Of a stretch of 64,000 nucleotides of DNA, positions 8,823 to 17,665 are shown in pieces; position 1 is the stretch's first letter, and each line of letters starts with the position of its first letter. Under the pieces are notes generated by a model. That model worked only from the letters and a program-made list of their open reading frames with translations, did no database searches and was not told the DNA's origin. This stretch comes from Ignavibacteriaceae bacterium (GTDB lineage Bacteria > Bacteroidota > Ignavibacteria > Ignavibacteriales > Ignavibacteriaceae): NCBI GenBank assembly GCA_013042995.1, contig JABDPB010000117.1:1-64000 (forward strand), written 5' to 3'. A program made the position numbers and the translations under genes.

Positions 8823-9182
8823 TTACCAGTTGAAAATTTTTTGATGAACTTTTACGTAAACTTTATTTTTCAAAAATGCTACAGGATAAGTTGTCAGTCC
8901 ATTGCCACCGGAAGATTTTTTTCCTGTCTTTACATTAAACTTCCAGCCATGAGCAGGACAAACGACAAGATCGTTTTCAATAAATCCGTCGTAAATTAGA
9001 TGTGTTTGCTGATGTGGGCATATATTGTTTAGTGCAAATACTTCAGATTTAATTTTAAAGACAGCTATTTCAACGTCGTTTATTATAAATCTTTTTCCAA
9101 TACCTTCTTCTAAATCATCAAGGGTGCAGATAAAGGTAAAATCGTCATCAATATTATTTAAATGATTCGAATTTTTTGTCAA
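8823..9182 (-). CDS. Rieske [2Fe-2S] ferredoxin-like protein
   Basis: This 119-residue soluble protein has the Rieske cluster motif C-P-H (17 residues) C-P-A-H in CPHQQTHL and VVCPAHGWKFN. The fold resembles NirD or dioxygenase-type Rieske ferredoxins rather than membrane-anchored cytochrome subunits, because there is no N-terminal membrane helix. It overlaps the upstream metallo-hydrolase by 29 bases, so the pair is co-transcribed. The redox partner is not identifiable from the window. Confidence 0.88.
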   Translation of the reverse strand: MTKNSNHLNNIDDDFTFICTLDDLEEGIGKRFIINDVEIAVFKIKSEVFALNNICPHQQTHLIYDGFIENDLVVCPAHGWKFNVKTGKKSSGGNGLTTYPVAFLKNKVYVKVHQKIFNW

Positions 9183-9999
9183 CTTGATATCCTTTTTCAG
9201 TTATCTTTACTGTAACATAAGCCGTATCCGGATCGTGTCCAAAAATTAACTTCCAGTTTTCATCAACGGCATGTTTCAAATATTTTTTCTTTTCTTCTAA
9301 GGTAACAAGCGGCTGCAAATCGTAACCCATTATGTAAGGAAGTGGAATATGCGATGATGTTGGAATTAAATCGCCGCAAAATAAAAATGTTTCTGGGCCT
9401 TGAGAAATCTTTACCATCTGCTGTCCAAATGTATGTCCATTTATTACAATTACTTCAATTTCATCATCAAGATTTGTATTGCCAATTACAAATTCAAGCA
9501 CACCTGCTTCGAACAAAGGAACAAAATTTTCCTTAAGGTAGCTGCCTTTGTCTCTTTCAGATGGTTTTGATGCCCAATCGAAATTTTGCTTCTGCACAAA
9601 ATACCTTGCATTTGGAAATGCAGGTTCCACTTTACCCTTATTTTGAATTGTTGAACCTCCGGTATGATCAAAATGCAGATGTGTAAGTAATACGTCTGTA
9701 ATGTCTTCAGCTTTTAATCCTCTTTCTTTCAGAGCAGTATCCATAGAGAGCTTTTCATCAACAGAATAAATAGTTTTTGACTTTTTGTCCCAATTATTTC
9801 CCATTCCGGTATCAATAATAATTTTTTTGTTATCACTTTCTAGTAAAAGATGACGGGTTGCAAGTTTAATTCTGTTTGCATCATCAGATGGATTTGTTTT
9901 CTGCCATAAAGGTTTTGGAACAATTCCAAACATTGCTCCACCATCTAGGCAAAAATATCCTGATTCGATTGTGCTTAATTTATATTTTCCAATTTTCAT
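9154..9999 (-). CDS. MBL-fold metallo-hydrolase
   Basis: This 281-residue protein is a metallo-beta-lactamase-fold hydrolase. The zinc-binding HLHFDHTGG motif lies near residue 107, a further histidine is in VINGHTFGQ, the Asp is in LFCGDLIPT, and a late histidine is in FGHDPDTA. It has no signal peptide. The family includes lactonases and thioesterase-like enzymes, and the substrate cannot be assigned. The Rieske gene overlaps its 3' end, suggesting a joint role. Confidence 0.88.
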   Translation of the reverse strand: MKIGKYKLSTIESGYFCLDGGAMFGIVPKPLWQKTNPSDDANRIKLATRHLLLESDNKKIIIDTGMGNNWDKKSKTIYSVDEKLSMDTALKERGLKAEDITDVLLTHLHFDHTGGSTIQNKGKVEPAFPNARYFVQKQNFDWASKPSERDKGSYLKENFVPLFEAGVLEFVIGNTNLDDEIEVIVINGHTFGQQMVKISQGPETFLFCGDLIPTSSHIPLPYIMGYDLQPLVTLEEKKKYLKHAVDENWKLIFGHDPDTAYVTVKITEKGYQVDKKFESFK

Positions 10000-10100
10000 A
10001 GCTTGATAGTTTGGTGAGTATTAAAGCTTCTTATGAGTGAAGTATAAAAGAATGTTTTGAAAAAACAAAATTACAATGTGATATTTTTTATTTAAAAGTT

Positions 10101-10124
10101 AAAAGGCACCAAAAGGTGCCTTTT
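10101..10124 (-). terminator. Intrinsic terminator of the ferredoxin gene
   Basis: On the minus strand, AAAAGGCACC-TTTT-GGTGCCTTTT forms a clean hairpin followed by a T-rich stretch. It lies 14 bases past the ferredoxin stop codon. Confidence 0.85.
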
Positions 10125-10137
10125 AAAAAGGAGGGAA

Positions 10138-10470
10138 TTATCTTCCCAGTCCGTCGAGATAATCTTTCTTTTCTAATAGTTGTTCTTCTGTTTCAACATG
10201 ATTTGGGTCCGGTAAGCAGCAATCAACTGGACAAACAGCAGCACACTGCGGTTCATCGTGAAAGCCTTTACACTCAGTACATTTATCTGGAACAATGTAG
10301 AAAAATTCATCTGAATAAAATCCATCAGCGCCTGATGGAGATGCATCGCCATCACCATAATTTTTGCCTGATAATTCCCAATTAACCCCGCCTTCATATA
10401 TTGCGGTATTAGGGCACTCAGGCTCGCAGGCACCACAATTTATACATTCTTCTGTTATATATATCGCCAT
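10138..10470 (-). CDS. 2[4Fe-4S] dicluster ferredoxin
   Basis: This is a 110-residue low-potential electron carrier. The first cluster motif is [12 protein letters not shown] and the second is [18 protein letters not shown]. Between them is an extended loop of about 45 residues ([10 protein letters not shown], then [11 protein letters not shown]), longer than in classical Chlorobium ferredoxins but, as I recall, normal for the Bacteroidota subfamily. It appears monocistronic, with a good terminator downstream. It could serve pyruvate or 2-oxoglutarate ferredoxin oxidoreductases located elsewhere. Confidence 0.93.
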   Translation of the reverse strand: MAIYITEECINCGACEPECPNTAIYEGGVNWELSGKNYGDGDASPSGADGFYSDEFFYIVPDKCTECKGFHDEPQCAAVCPVDCCLPDPNHVETEEQLLEKKDYLDGLGR

Positions 10471-10623
10471 TTCGTTACTCCTTTGAGATTAATATTGCGT
10501 TCAATTCAATAATTAGTATTTAAGTTTTTGAACCACAAAATTTCTATAAAAGTTCAGGTTAATTTTAAAAAATTTCATCTCTCCTTCAAGCATATTCGAT
10601 TTACATTAAGTAATTATTCACAT

Positions 10624-11655
10624 TTAGTTTCTATTTTGCATCAAATTTAATCCTAAAAACCTACCAATATTAAACGTAACCAGCAGAAATACTATTGGAA
10701 ACAGTTCATAGTAATCCCGCAGCTCATCAAAAAATCCCAAAAAAAATGATAAAACTATTAGTGGGACACCAATCCAAATTGCATCTTTTAGAAATTTTGG
10801 CTTCTCCCCCCATTTACTGAAGGTCATCAATCCAATTGTAAGCCAAACTACAAATGTAGTTAAAGTGAAGCCATTAAAAATAAGATAATTTCTGTCAATT
10901 AGATGAAATTCAACAAAGCCACCAGGATTGTCTATAAATAAAAAGTAAAGCAGAGTTTTAATTGAAATAAAAATGAAAATCTGTGCAGCAATTAATTTAT
11001 AGTAAAGTCTTTTACTCACTTTTCCATTGTTATAGAGATGAATAGCAAAAACTAGTGTGAGCAATATAGTTGTTTCTTTGTTAAAGCAGGAGATAAAAAA
11101 AAGTATTAAAAAATAATTCCATTTTTGTTTGACTAACAATACCAAACCCGAAGTAAATAAGAACATCGTTGGAAAGTCATATATGTAACTGTAGTATTGA
11201 AACATTGTTGGCAAAGCAAACAGTGCAGTTAGTGAAATGAAGTTTGCAAACCATTTCGGTGAATAATAAACTGCAGTAAGTAATTTTCTGAATGCATAAA
11301 CAACTCCGACTAAAAACCACCACATATATATCATCGCAATTAAATATTCCGTTATAAACTCACTTTCCCATTTCAATTTTTGAAGAACAAGCTTTCCAAA
11401 TTCACTGTCTTCAATTTTTTCAGTTAAAGAATTGTGAATTTGTTCGGGGATTATTTCACTCGTTACTCTAACAGCAGATGGTAAAAGGGTTCTATATACA
11501 AACGGTTTCCAGGATGTACCGTAAATCATCTCGGGAAACATTGCACGTTCGTAGCCGTTGATACCGGGTGATTTTATAAAAACGATGAAAACATATCCTG
11601 AAAGAATTGCTGTAATAAACCAGAAGAAATATTTATGTGTAATTAATTTTTTCAT
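10624..11655 (-). CDS. Polytopic membrane protein of unknown function
   Basis: This 343-residue protein has roughly eight or nine hydrophobic segments across its length, with one soluble loop at about residues 45-95. Notable short stretches are WKPFVYRTLLP after the first helix and YDFPTMFLF followed by FNKETTILL in the middle. The layout is loosely reminiscent of GT-C type glycosyltransferases or O-antigen polymerase-like proteins, but I recognise no diagnostic motif. It is isolated by about 140-150 bases on each side, on the same strand as its neighbours. Confidence 0.7.
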   Translation of the reverse strand: MKKLITHKYFFWFITAILSGYVFIVFIKSPGINGYERAMFPEMIYGTSWKPFVYRTLLPSAVRVTSEIIPEQIHNSLTEKIEDSEFGKLVLQKLKWESEFITEYLIAMIYMWWFLVGVVYAFRKLLTAVYYSPKWFANFISLTALFALPTMFQYYSYIYDFPTMFLFTSGLVLLVKQKWNYFLILFFISCFNKETTILLTLVFAIHLYNNGKVSKRLYYKLIAAQIFIFISIKTLLYFLFIDNPGGFVEFHLIDRNYLIFNGFTLTTFVVWLTIGLMTFSKWGEKPKFLKDAIWIGVPLIVLSFFLGFFDELRDYYELFPIVFLLVTFNIGRFLGLNLMQNRN

Positions 11656-11794
11656 TCAGATTCTTCAATTGTTTATTCAATATCTAAAACAAGCTTTTCA
11701 CTTAAATTAGCTACCCCAAAAGCAATTTCAATAATTAAGGTAGATACTTTTTCAATCTTCATATAATTGATTTTATTTGCAGCTAGTATCAAAG

Positions 11795-12640
11795 TTATGG
11801 TTTTGGACCAGTGTAACTATTTTTCAAATAATAAAGAGCATCATTTGTAATTTCAAGATTTTTTTCAAGCGCAAATTTTTCAGCATTTTGCAGATTACCG
11901 GTATAAAATCTCCACCACAATAATGAACCAATCATAAATCCGTCAAAAACTCTGTCATCAACAAAGGCTTTTATTGTTAAATATCCCCAAAGCACGTTCC
12001 AACTCAAGGAGATTAAACCGCTTACATATTCACCTGTATAAAACTGTCCAGCGCCAGGAATAAATATTGATAATACTTTTGCAAATGTTTCGTTGTAAAA
12101 GTTATTGTTAATTGAATCTGCAAAAACCTTTAATTCGTGATCAGGCGCAATTGATTGAAAAGAAGTTGATGCACTTTCCCAATCATCTGCAAAAATGAAT
12201 GCCCATCCTCGCCAGTAATTAATTTCGTCAATTTTATTTATAAATGTTTCATCGCTCTGAAGCGAATCGAGCAATATAAAAGCTCTGCCTGTTGACCTTC
12301 GTATTATATTTACTTTAATGATTTCAATTCTTGTTTCAAATAATTCGTGTGCAGTTCCAGTATTTTTTTCTGCAAGTGTAAAATGATATACAGCATCAGA
12401 AAATTTACCCCCCTGTTTATAACTTAATCCAATAAATTTGTTTGCCGCAAAATTATATTGATCAGTTTCATCAAAAAACAACAATCGTTTGAATTCAGTC
12501 ACTGCATCAAAATATTTCTCTTTATCAAAAAAATTTTTAGCATAGTTGAACTGCTCTTCTGATGAAATTTGTGCTCGCAGGTTACAGGCAATTCCAGCAA
12601 GTAAAATAATATTAAAGCATATTTTAGTTACAGAAATCAT
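11795..12640 (-). CDS. Exported TPR protein with C-terminal membrane segments
   Basis: This 281-residue protein has a signal peptide (cleavage expected near RAQ, about residue 24) and a TPR-like helical region at about 30-180 (FNYAKNFFDKEKYFDAVTEF, then GLSYKQGGKFSDAVYHF). The C-terminal part contains IPGAGQFYTGEYVSG followed by hydrophobic helices, the P-G-x-G-x-x-Y-x-G pattern seen in TM2/DUF5683-like domains. It overlaps the upstream gene by 17 bases. That gene encodes a similar architecture with IIPGSGKMYVGEWGDG, so the two look like diverged paralogues. The function is unknown. Confidence 0.72.
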   Translation of the reverse strand: MISVTKICFNIILLAGIACNLRAQISSEEQFNYAKNFFDKEKYFDAVTEFKRLLFFDETDQYNFAANKFIGLSYKQGGKFSDAVYHFTLAEKNTGTAHELFETRIEIIKVNIIRRSTGRAFILLDSLQSDETFINKIDEINYWRGWAFIFADDWESASTSFQSIAPDHELKVFADSINNNFYNETFAKVLSIFIPGAGQFYTGEYVSGLISLSWNVLWGYLTIKAFVDDRVFDGFMIGSLLWWRFYTGNLQNAEKFALEKNLEITNDALYYLKNSYTGPKP

Positions 12641-13484
12641 ACTCAGGCATAAAATAATTTTTCTGTTCTAAAAAAAGATTGAGTCCATCTTTGAATTCAA
12701 AATTGATTCTAGCATTAAATATTTGCGCAGATACAACTGAACCATAAATATTTCCTCCGTAAAAAAATGCACCAAGTCCGGTAAATATCCATGCGCGAGT
12801 GTCGTGATTTGCTCTGAAATTATCATAAGCTAAAAATGCTAATAATCCGGTAACGAGCAGTGCTGTAATTCCATCGCCCCATTCACCAACGTACATTTTT
12901 CCACTGCCTGGGATAATAGCTGATAGAATTCCTGCTAGAGCAGGGCTTTTGTAAGGAGGGTCTAATTTCCAATCATAAAATGAAGATATAGTACTCCTAT
13001 CTTTAACATCAAACGGTTTTACGATTTCTTCTTTTGTTCTGCTGTTTAAATCTGTATATAAGTATGACATACTAGTTAATTTATGAAAGATATTTAAAGT
13101 TGAGAATTTCTTAATAGTGAACTGGTAATCTCTCAATTCATAAAAGGAATAAAACGAATATTGATCTTTTTTAAATTGATTTATATAAAACAATTTGTTG
13201 AATTCACTACTTAAATCAGAGTTGGAAGAAAGAGATACATTTTGTTCTGCTTGTTGATATAATCCCAATTCAGAATAGCAAAGTAAAATCTTAAAATCAA
13301 TTGTATCATTTTTAATAGTTTTACGAATAGCTTCGTACTCTTCAACAGCCCTTAAATAATCACCTTCGCAAAAGAGATGGTCTGCAAACAATTTTTTGTT
13401 TTGAATTGAGTGAAAATTTATGGACTTAGATTGGGAATAAATGCAAGAAGGTAATAACAAAAAGATTGCAAGAATCTTTATCAT
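12624..13484 (-). CDS. Exported TPR-like protein with PGSG membrane domain
   Basis: This 286-residue protein has an N-terminal signal peptide (MIKILAIFLLLPSCIYSQ), a helical repeat-like region with GDYLRAVEEYEAIRK, and a C-terminal membrane region beginning at AIIPGSGKMYVGEWGDG. It shares its last base-level junction with the secreted YidD-like gene (one-base overlap) and overlaps the next TPR gene by 17 bases. The architecture is shared with the downstream protein. Together with the YidD-like gene it forms a tightly coupled three-gene unit of unknown envelope function. Confidence 0.72.
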   Translation of the reverse strand: MIKILAIFLLLPSCIYSQSKSINFHSIQNKKLFADHLFCEGDYLRAVEEYEAIRKTIKNDTIDFKILLCYSELGLYQQAEQNVSLSSNSDLSSEFNKLFYINQFKKDQYSFYSFYELRDYQFTIKKFSTLNIFHKLTSMSYLYTDLNSRTKEEIVKPFDVKDRSTISSFYDWKLDPPYKSPALAGILSAIIPGSGKMYVGEWGDGITALLVTGLLAFLAYDNFRANHDTRAWIFTGLGAFFYGGNIYGSVVSAQIFNARINFEFKDGLNLFLEQKNYFMPEYDFCN

Positions 13485-13945
13485 TATTCTTTAACAATAT
13501 GTGTTGAAGGAATATATTTAATAGTTTCCTGGTCCAATGTGTAGTTGTCCGGAGGATCAAAATAGTGACCTGTTTTAACTCTTGGATAGTGATTGTGTCC
13601 TTTGTAAATATTCATATCACGAGTGAAGCGATCGAAAAACATTAGCATTCCTTGAGCAATGTTTGTTTCTTCAACAGACTGCATCAGAAAAGCTGAGCAA
13701 GAAGGACGGAAAGGACAATTATCACCATCAACATCTGAAATAAAAAACCAGTACGTGTATGCAATAGATTTTTTTACAAGATCACCTGCATTATTAAATT
13801 CAAAAGAATAATCTCTTTGCCGGAAGTTATTTGGTATTTCGTAAGAGAGATCTGCTTTCTTCCATTTTAAATCTTCTAATTGGCAGAAAGCAGATGTAGA
13901 AATGAAAATAATCAGAAATAAAATTTTAAGATTATTTTTTATCAA
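13484..13945 (-). CDS. Secreted YidD-like protein
   Basis: This 153-residue protein has an N-terminal signal peptide (cleavage near SAFCQ) and a YidD-type domain in its second half. The hallmark appears as NCPFRPSCSAFLMQSVEET, followed by AQGMLMFFDRFTRD and ending in HNHYP. Canonical YidD (about 70-85 residues, in the rpmH-rnpA-yidD-yidC operon) aids membrane protein insertion from the cytoplasmic side. Here the domain is longer, exported and outside that operon, so the role probably differs. It overlaps the acyl-CoA dehydrogenase by 14 bases and the TPR gene by one base. Confidence 0.78.
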   Translation of the reverse strand: MIKNNLKILFLIIFISTSAFCQLEDLKWKKADLSYEIPNNFRQRDYSFEFNNAGDLVKKSIAYTYWFFISDVDGDNCPFRPSCSAFLMQSVEETNIAQGMLMFFDRFTRDMNIYKGHNHYPRVKTGHYFDPPDNYTLDQETIKYIPSTHIVKE

Positions 13946-15077
13946 GCAATGACCTTGCTATTACAATCTTTTGTATTTCTGATGTGCCTTCATATATTTC
14001 TGTAATTTTTGCATCGCGTAAAAATCTTTCAACTAAATATTCTCTAACATAGCCGTATCCACCATGCACCTGTATTGCTTCAAGTGCACACTCAACTGCA
14101 ATTTTTGATGAATAAAGTTTCGCCATTGCAGCTTCTGCGAAATAATTTTTACCTGCATCTTTTAATGCAGCAGCTTTTAATGTAAGCATTTTTGCGGCAT
14201 CTAATTTAACAGCCATGTCTGCAATTTTAAATTGAATTGCTTGCAGTTTTGCTATCTCCTTACCAAATGCTTTTCTTTCTTGCGAGTATTTTAAAGAAGC
14301 TTCCAGCGAAGCTTCTGCAATTCCAATTGCCTGCGAAGCGATTCCAATTCTTCCACCATTCAGAGTATTCATTGCAAAGTTAAATCCTCTGCCTTCTTCC
14401 CAAACAATATTCTCTTTTGGAACTTTGCAGTTTTCAAAAGTGAGGGAACAAGTATCTGAACTTCTGATCCCAAGCTTGTCTTCTTTCTTTCCATGGTCAA
14501 AACCAGGTGTTCCTTTTTCAACTAAAAAAGTGGTTATTCCTCTATGTCCTTTTGATTTATCAGTTTGTGTCATAACTAAGTGATAATCTGCTCTAGTACC
14601 ATTTGTAATCCAATTCTTTATACCATTAATCACAAAAAAATCGCCTTCTTTATCAGCCATAGTGTGCTGCTGTGTTGCATCACTTCCGGCTTCCGGTTCT
14701 GAGAGAGCAAATGAACCTAGTTTTTCCCCTTTTGCTAGTGGAATTAAATATTTTTGCTTGATATGATCTGAACCATACTTTTCAAGCCCCCAGCAGACAA
14801 GCGAATTGTTTACGGACATAATTACGCCAACGCTTGCATCTACTTTTGATATTTCAATCATTGCAAGCACATAACTAATTGTATCCATTCCGGCACCGCC
14901 AAAATCTGGAGATACCATCATACCCATAAATCCAAGTTCCCCCATTTTTTTAACAATATCTGCAGGAAATTCTGCTTTTATATCACGTTCAACTGTAGAC
15001 GGAGCAATTTCGTTCTGTGCAAAATCACGTGCAGATTCCTGAATCATTAATTGTTCTTCTGTAAAATCGAAATTCAT
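13932..15077 (-). CDS. Acyl-CoA dehydrogenase
   Basis: This 381-residue FAD enzyme catalyses alpha,beta-dehydrogenation of acyl-CoA in fatty-acid or branched-chain degradation. The signature ALSEPEAGSDA lies near residue 133, and GGYGYVREYLVERFLRDAKI, followed by IYEGTSEIQ, holds the catalytic glutamate in the short-chain/butyryl-CoA dehydrogenase position. The substrate chain length cannot be set from sequence alone. It is the first gene of the run leading into the YidD-like and TPR genes, which overlap it, and is divergent from rlmN. Confidence 0.94.
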   Translation of the reverse strand: MNFDFTEEQLMIQESARDFAQNEIAPSTVERDIKAEFPADIVKKMGELGFMGMMVSPDFGGAGMDTISYVLAMIEISKVDASVGVIMSVNNSLVCWGLEKYGSDHIKQKYLIPLAKGEKLGSFALSEPEAGSDATQQHTMADKEGDFFVINGIKNWITNGTRADYHLVMTQTDKSKGHRGITTFLVEKGTPGFDHGKKEDKLGIRSSDTCSLTFENCKVPKENIVWEEGRGFNFAMNTLNGGRIGIASQAIGIAEASLEASLKYSQERKAFGKEIAKLQAIQFKIADMAVKLDAAKMLTLKAAALKDAGKNYFAEAAMAKLYSSKIAVECALEAIQVHGGYGYVREYLVERFLRDAKITEIYEGTSEIQKIVIARSLLDKK

Positions 15078-15251
15078 GATTCTCCCTGTAATTTTCTGAT
15101 AAAGGATTGTGTTACTTCGTATGCGTAACTATTTATAATATAAAAATAATGCAATAAAAAATCTTAGGCAAAGAATAGTTTTGATGACAGACTTTTTCAA
15201 CAAAACGCCCTCTGTACTCTTTATTTATATGCTTATTATTATTTTTGATAT

Positions 15252-16352
15252 ATGATTGAGGAAAAAGAAATATTAAGAGAATTTAAAACTCTAAAAGGAT
15301 TGACACTTTCCGAGCTGCGGGATTTTTTTATATCAATTAGTGAACCGAAATTCAGAGCTGAACAGGTCTTTAAATGGATGTACGGAAATCTTTCTGATGA
15401 TTTTACTGAGATGAGAAATATACCTAAATCCCTTCGGGAAAAACTTTCAGCTTCATTCAATTTGAATACACTTGAGTACTCAACATCGGAAGTATCGCCT
15501 TCAACAAAAACAAAAAAATATATCTTTAAGACAAACGACAGCTTTAAAATAGAATCTGTAGTAATTCCTGAACAAAAACGAACCACGCTTTGTATCTCCA
15601 CGCAAGTCGGCTGCCCGCTTGATTGCAAGTTTTGTGCTACAGGATTGATGGGTTACAAAAAAAATCTTTCTGCTGGGGAAATTTTTGATCAATACAAACT
15701 TGCAAATCAAAATTATATCGATTCGGAAATAACAAACATTGTTTATATGGGAATGGGCGAGCCACTTTTAAATTTTCATGCAACAGTAAAATCATTGAGA
15801 ATTTTTGATGAGGAATTAACAGCCAAAATTAATTTAAAAAGGATAACCGTCTCTACAGTAGGTATTCCAACTAAAATAAATGAACTTGCAAGAACTGGTT
15901 TAAATGTAAAACTTGCGTTATCACTCCATTCTTGTTTTGAAGATATAAGAAATAGAATTATGCCGATTAATAAAAAATATTCTCTTGCAGAAAATATTGA
16001 AGCAATAAAAAATTATTCAAAAAAAACAAACACAAAAATTACATTTGAATATGTTATGCTAGATGGAATAAACGATAGAGATGAAGACATTAAAGCATTG
16101 GTAAAGCTTTGCAGCACTTTACCATGCAAAGTAAATATAATTCCATTCAATTCGTTGGAGCATATGAATCCCGGCGGTTTTGCAGCAACCTTAAAGCCAT
16201 CACCAATAAATAGAATAGAAAATTTTGCAGATAAACTAAAAGAGAAAAATATTACCGTTATGCTGCGTAACACCCAGGGCGATGATATAGCTGCAGCGTG
16301 CGGACAGTTGGCCTATCCTGAAACCCCTTTCTTAAGAAAAGGGGCTCTATGA
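15252..16352 (+). CDS. rlmN: 23S rRNA/tRNA adenine-C2 methyltransferase RlmN
   Basis: This radical-SAM enzyme methylates A2503 of 23S rRNA and A37 of some tRNAs. The cluster motif CxxxCxxC appears as GCPLDCKFCATG. The two mechanistic cysteines are in TLCISTQVGC and in the C-terminal AACGQLA. The length is 366 residues. The last ten residues (PETPFLRKGAL) are encoded by a palindrome resembling a dispersed repeat, so the C-terminal tail may be a late addition. Its TGA overlaps the next ATG (ATGA). Confidence 0.96.
   Translation: MIEEKEILREFKTLKGLTLSELRDFFISISEPKFRAEQVFKWMYGNLSDDFTEMRNIPKSLREKLSASFNLNTLEYSTSEVSPSTKTKKYIFKTNDSFKIESVVIPEQKRTTLCISTQVGCPLDCKFCATGLMGYKKNLSAGEIFDQYKLANQNYIDSEITNIVYMGMGEPLLNFHATVKSLRIFDEELTAKINLKRITVSTVGIPTKINELARTGLNVKLALSLHSCFEDIRNRIMPINKKYSLAENIEAIKNYSKKTNTKITFEYVMLDGINDRDEDIKALVKLCSTLPCKVNIIPFNSLEHMNPGGFAATLKPSPINRIENFADKLKEKNITVMLRNTQGDDIAAACGQLAYPETPFLRKGAL
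16324..16344. repeat. CCCCTTT...AAAGGGG palindrome inside the rlmN 3' end
   Basis: The stretch CCCCTTTCTTAAGAAAAGGGG is an almost perfect inverted repeat with the palindrome CTTAAG at its centre. It encodes the last residues of RlmN and ends just before the overlapping trmH start. It resembles the palindromes at 6766 and 52375. Confidence 0.5.
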
Positions 16353-16924
16353 TGAAAAAACTAACGCACGATGAAATATCAAAAAGTAGAAGCACTTTAG
16401 AATCAATTCATAATGTAACAAAGCTTCCTGTTTATGTTGTTTTAAACAGCATTAGAAGCTCATATAACGTGGGCTCAATTTTCAGAACTTCTGATGGCGC
16501 TATGATTGAAAAGCTATACCTGTGCGGCTACACACCCTATCCACCTCATCCCGATTATCCAACTGGTAAAAAAGAGGTGCTAAAAACATCACTCGGTGCA
16601 ACGGAAAGTGTTAGATGGGAATATGTTAAGCACCCAATAGAGGTAATTAAATCAATGAAAGAAAATGGGATTAAAATTTGCGCGCTGGAATTAACTGAAA
16701 AAAGTTTTCCGTATTACGAATTGAATGAAGATATATTTCCCCTTTGTCTTTTAATTGGAAATGAAATTTCCGGTGTATCGCAGGAGCTTTTAGATTTATG
16801 TGATTTCTCAATAGAAATTCCGCAGTTTGGAATAAAGCAATCTTTAAATGTTGCTGTTGCTTATGGTGTAACAATATTTAAGTTGAGAGAGATGTACGAT
16901 TTAAAATTCAAGTCGCAGCAGTAA
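16349..16924 (+). CDS. SpoU/TrmH-family RNA 2'-O-methyltransferase
   Basis: This 191-residue SPOUT methyltransferase has motif 1 in NSIRSSYNVGSIFRTSDGA, and motifs 2 and 3 in LLIGNEISGVSQELL and FGIKQSLNVAVAYGV. These form the knotted SAM-binding site. The single-domain length resembles TrmH/TrmL-like enzymes acting on tRNA rather than RlmB. It is coupled to rlmN by an ATGA overlap, so both act on RNA from one transcript. Its end overlaps the convergent gene by 17 bases. Two successive ATG codons (16349 and 16352) are possible starts. Confidence 0.9.
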   Translation: MMKKLTHDEISKSRSTLESIHNVTKLPVYVVLNSIRSSYNVGSIFRTSDGAMIEKLYLCGYTPYPPHPDYPTGKKEVLKTSLGATESVRWEYVKHPIEVIKSMKENGIKICALELTEKSFPYYELNEDIFPLCLLIGNEISGVSQELLDLCDFSIEIPQFGIKQSLNVAVAYGVTIFKLREMYDLKFKSQQ

Positions 16925-17564
16925 AAAACTCTTCACCGTTATCTTTTGTGTGAATTAATAAAAGACTTGCACGCACCATTTTAACAAGCGTACGGGATGC
17001 TCTTCTTTCAGAAATGTTTACAAGATTACTTAATTCTTTTACAGATATTTTTTCACACCGAGACAAGTAATTAAAAACCATTTTTTCTGTCTGACCGATT
17101 TTATATTTCTTTAAAGCAAGGTTCGCGGAATTTGCTTTTAAAATTCTAACCATTTCTTTGCTAGCTTGTAGACTTTTATCGTTAATCCTTACCAATACAA
17201 CTGCTTTGTTAATATCAAAATTTTTTTCATAATCCTGCAAGCGGTGCGGTTTATTGTCAGATTCAGGTATGTTTACAACAACAATTTCTTTACCATAAAC
17301 TTCTATATACTCAATTAAATTTTTTACAGGTGGCTCGCAGTAATTTTCCACCGCATCAATTATTAATTCTGATTCAGATTTTTCACTATCTACACCAATC
17401 ACTTCTCTATCATCATCTACACCGAACAGAATAACGCCTCCTTTTGTATTTGCAAATGCAATCATTTCACGTGCGATTTTTTCTGGAGTGGTAAAATGTC
17501 TTTTAAATTCGCATTGAATGTTTTCCCCTTCTTCAATTAAATCTAAAAGTTCTCGGCGGTTCAT
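16908..17564 (-). CDS. Schlafen/AlbA_2-type ATP-binding protein with helix-turn-helix
   Basis: This 218-residue protein begins with an AlbA_2 (Schlafen-like) domain: CEFKRHFTTPEKIAREMIAF, then ANTKGGVILFGVDDDREVIG. The C-terminal part (about 165-215) looks like a winged helix, with LSNLVNISERRASRTLVKMVRAS. Such proteins are putative transcriptional regulators or nucleic-acid-binding ATPases. No target can be named. It is a single gene convergent with trmH. Confidence 0.82.
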   Translation of the reverse strand: MNRRELLDLIEEGENIQCEFKRHFTTPEKIAREMIAFANTKGGVILFGVDDDREVIGVDSEKSESELIIDAVENYCEPPVKNLIEYIEVYGKEIVVVNIPESDNKPHRLQDYEKNFDINKAVVLVRINDKSLQASKEMVRILKANSANLALKKYKIGQTEKMVFNYLSRCEKISVKELSNLVNISERRASRTLVKMVRASLLLIHTKDNGEEFFTAAT

Positions 17565-17665
17565 TTTCTACTGTTGACTACGGGTTAGTATGAAAAAGTT
17601 AGTTAAAAAATAATTAAGGCAAAGAATTTACTTTTTAATTTTACTCTTTAATCTTTTAATTTATT

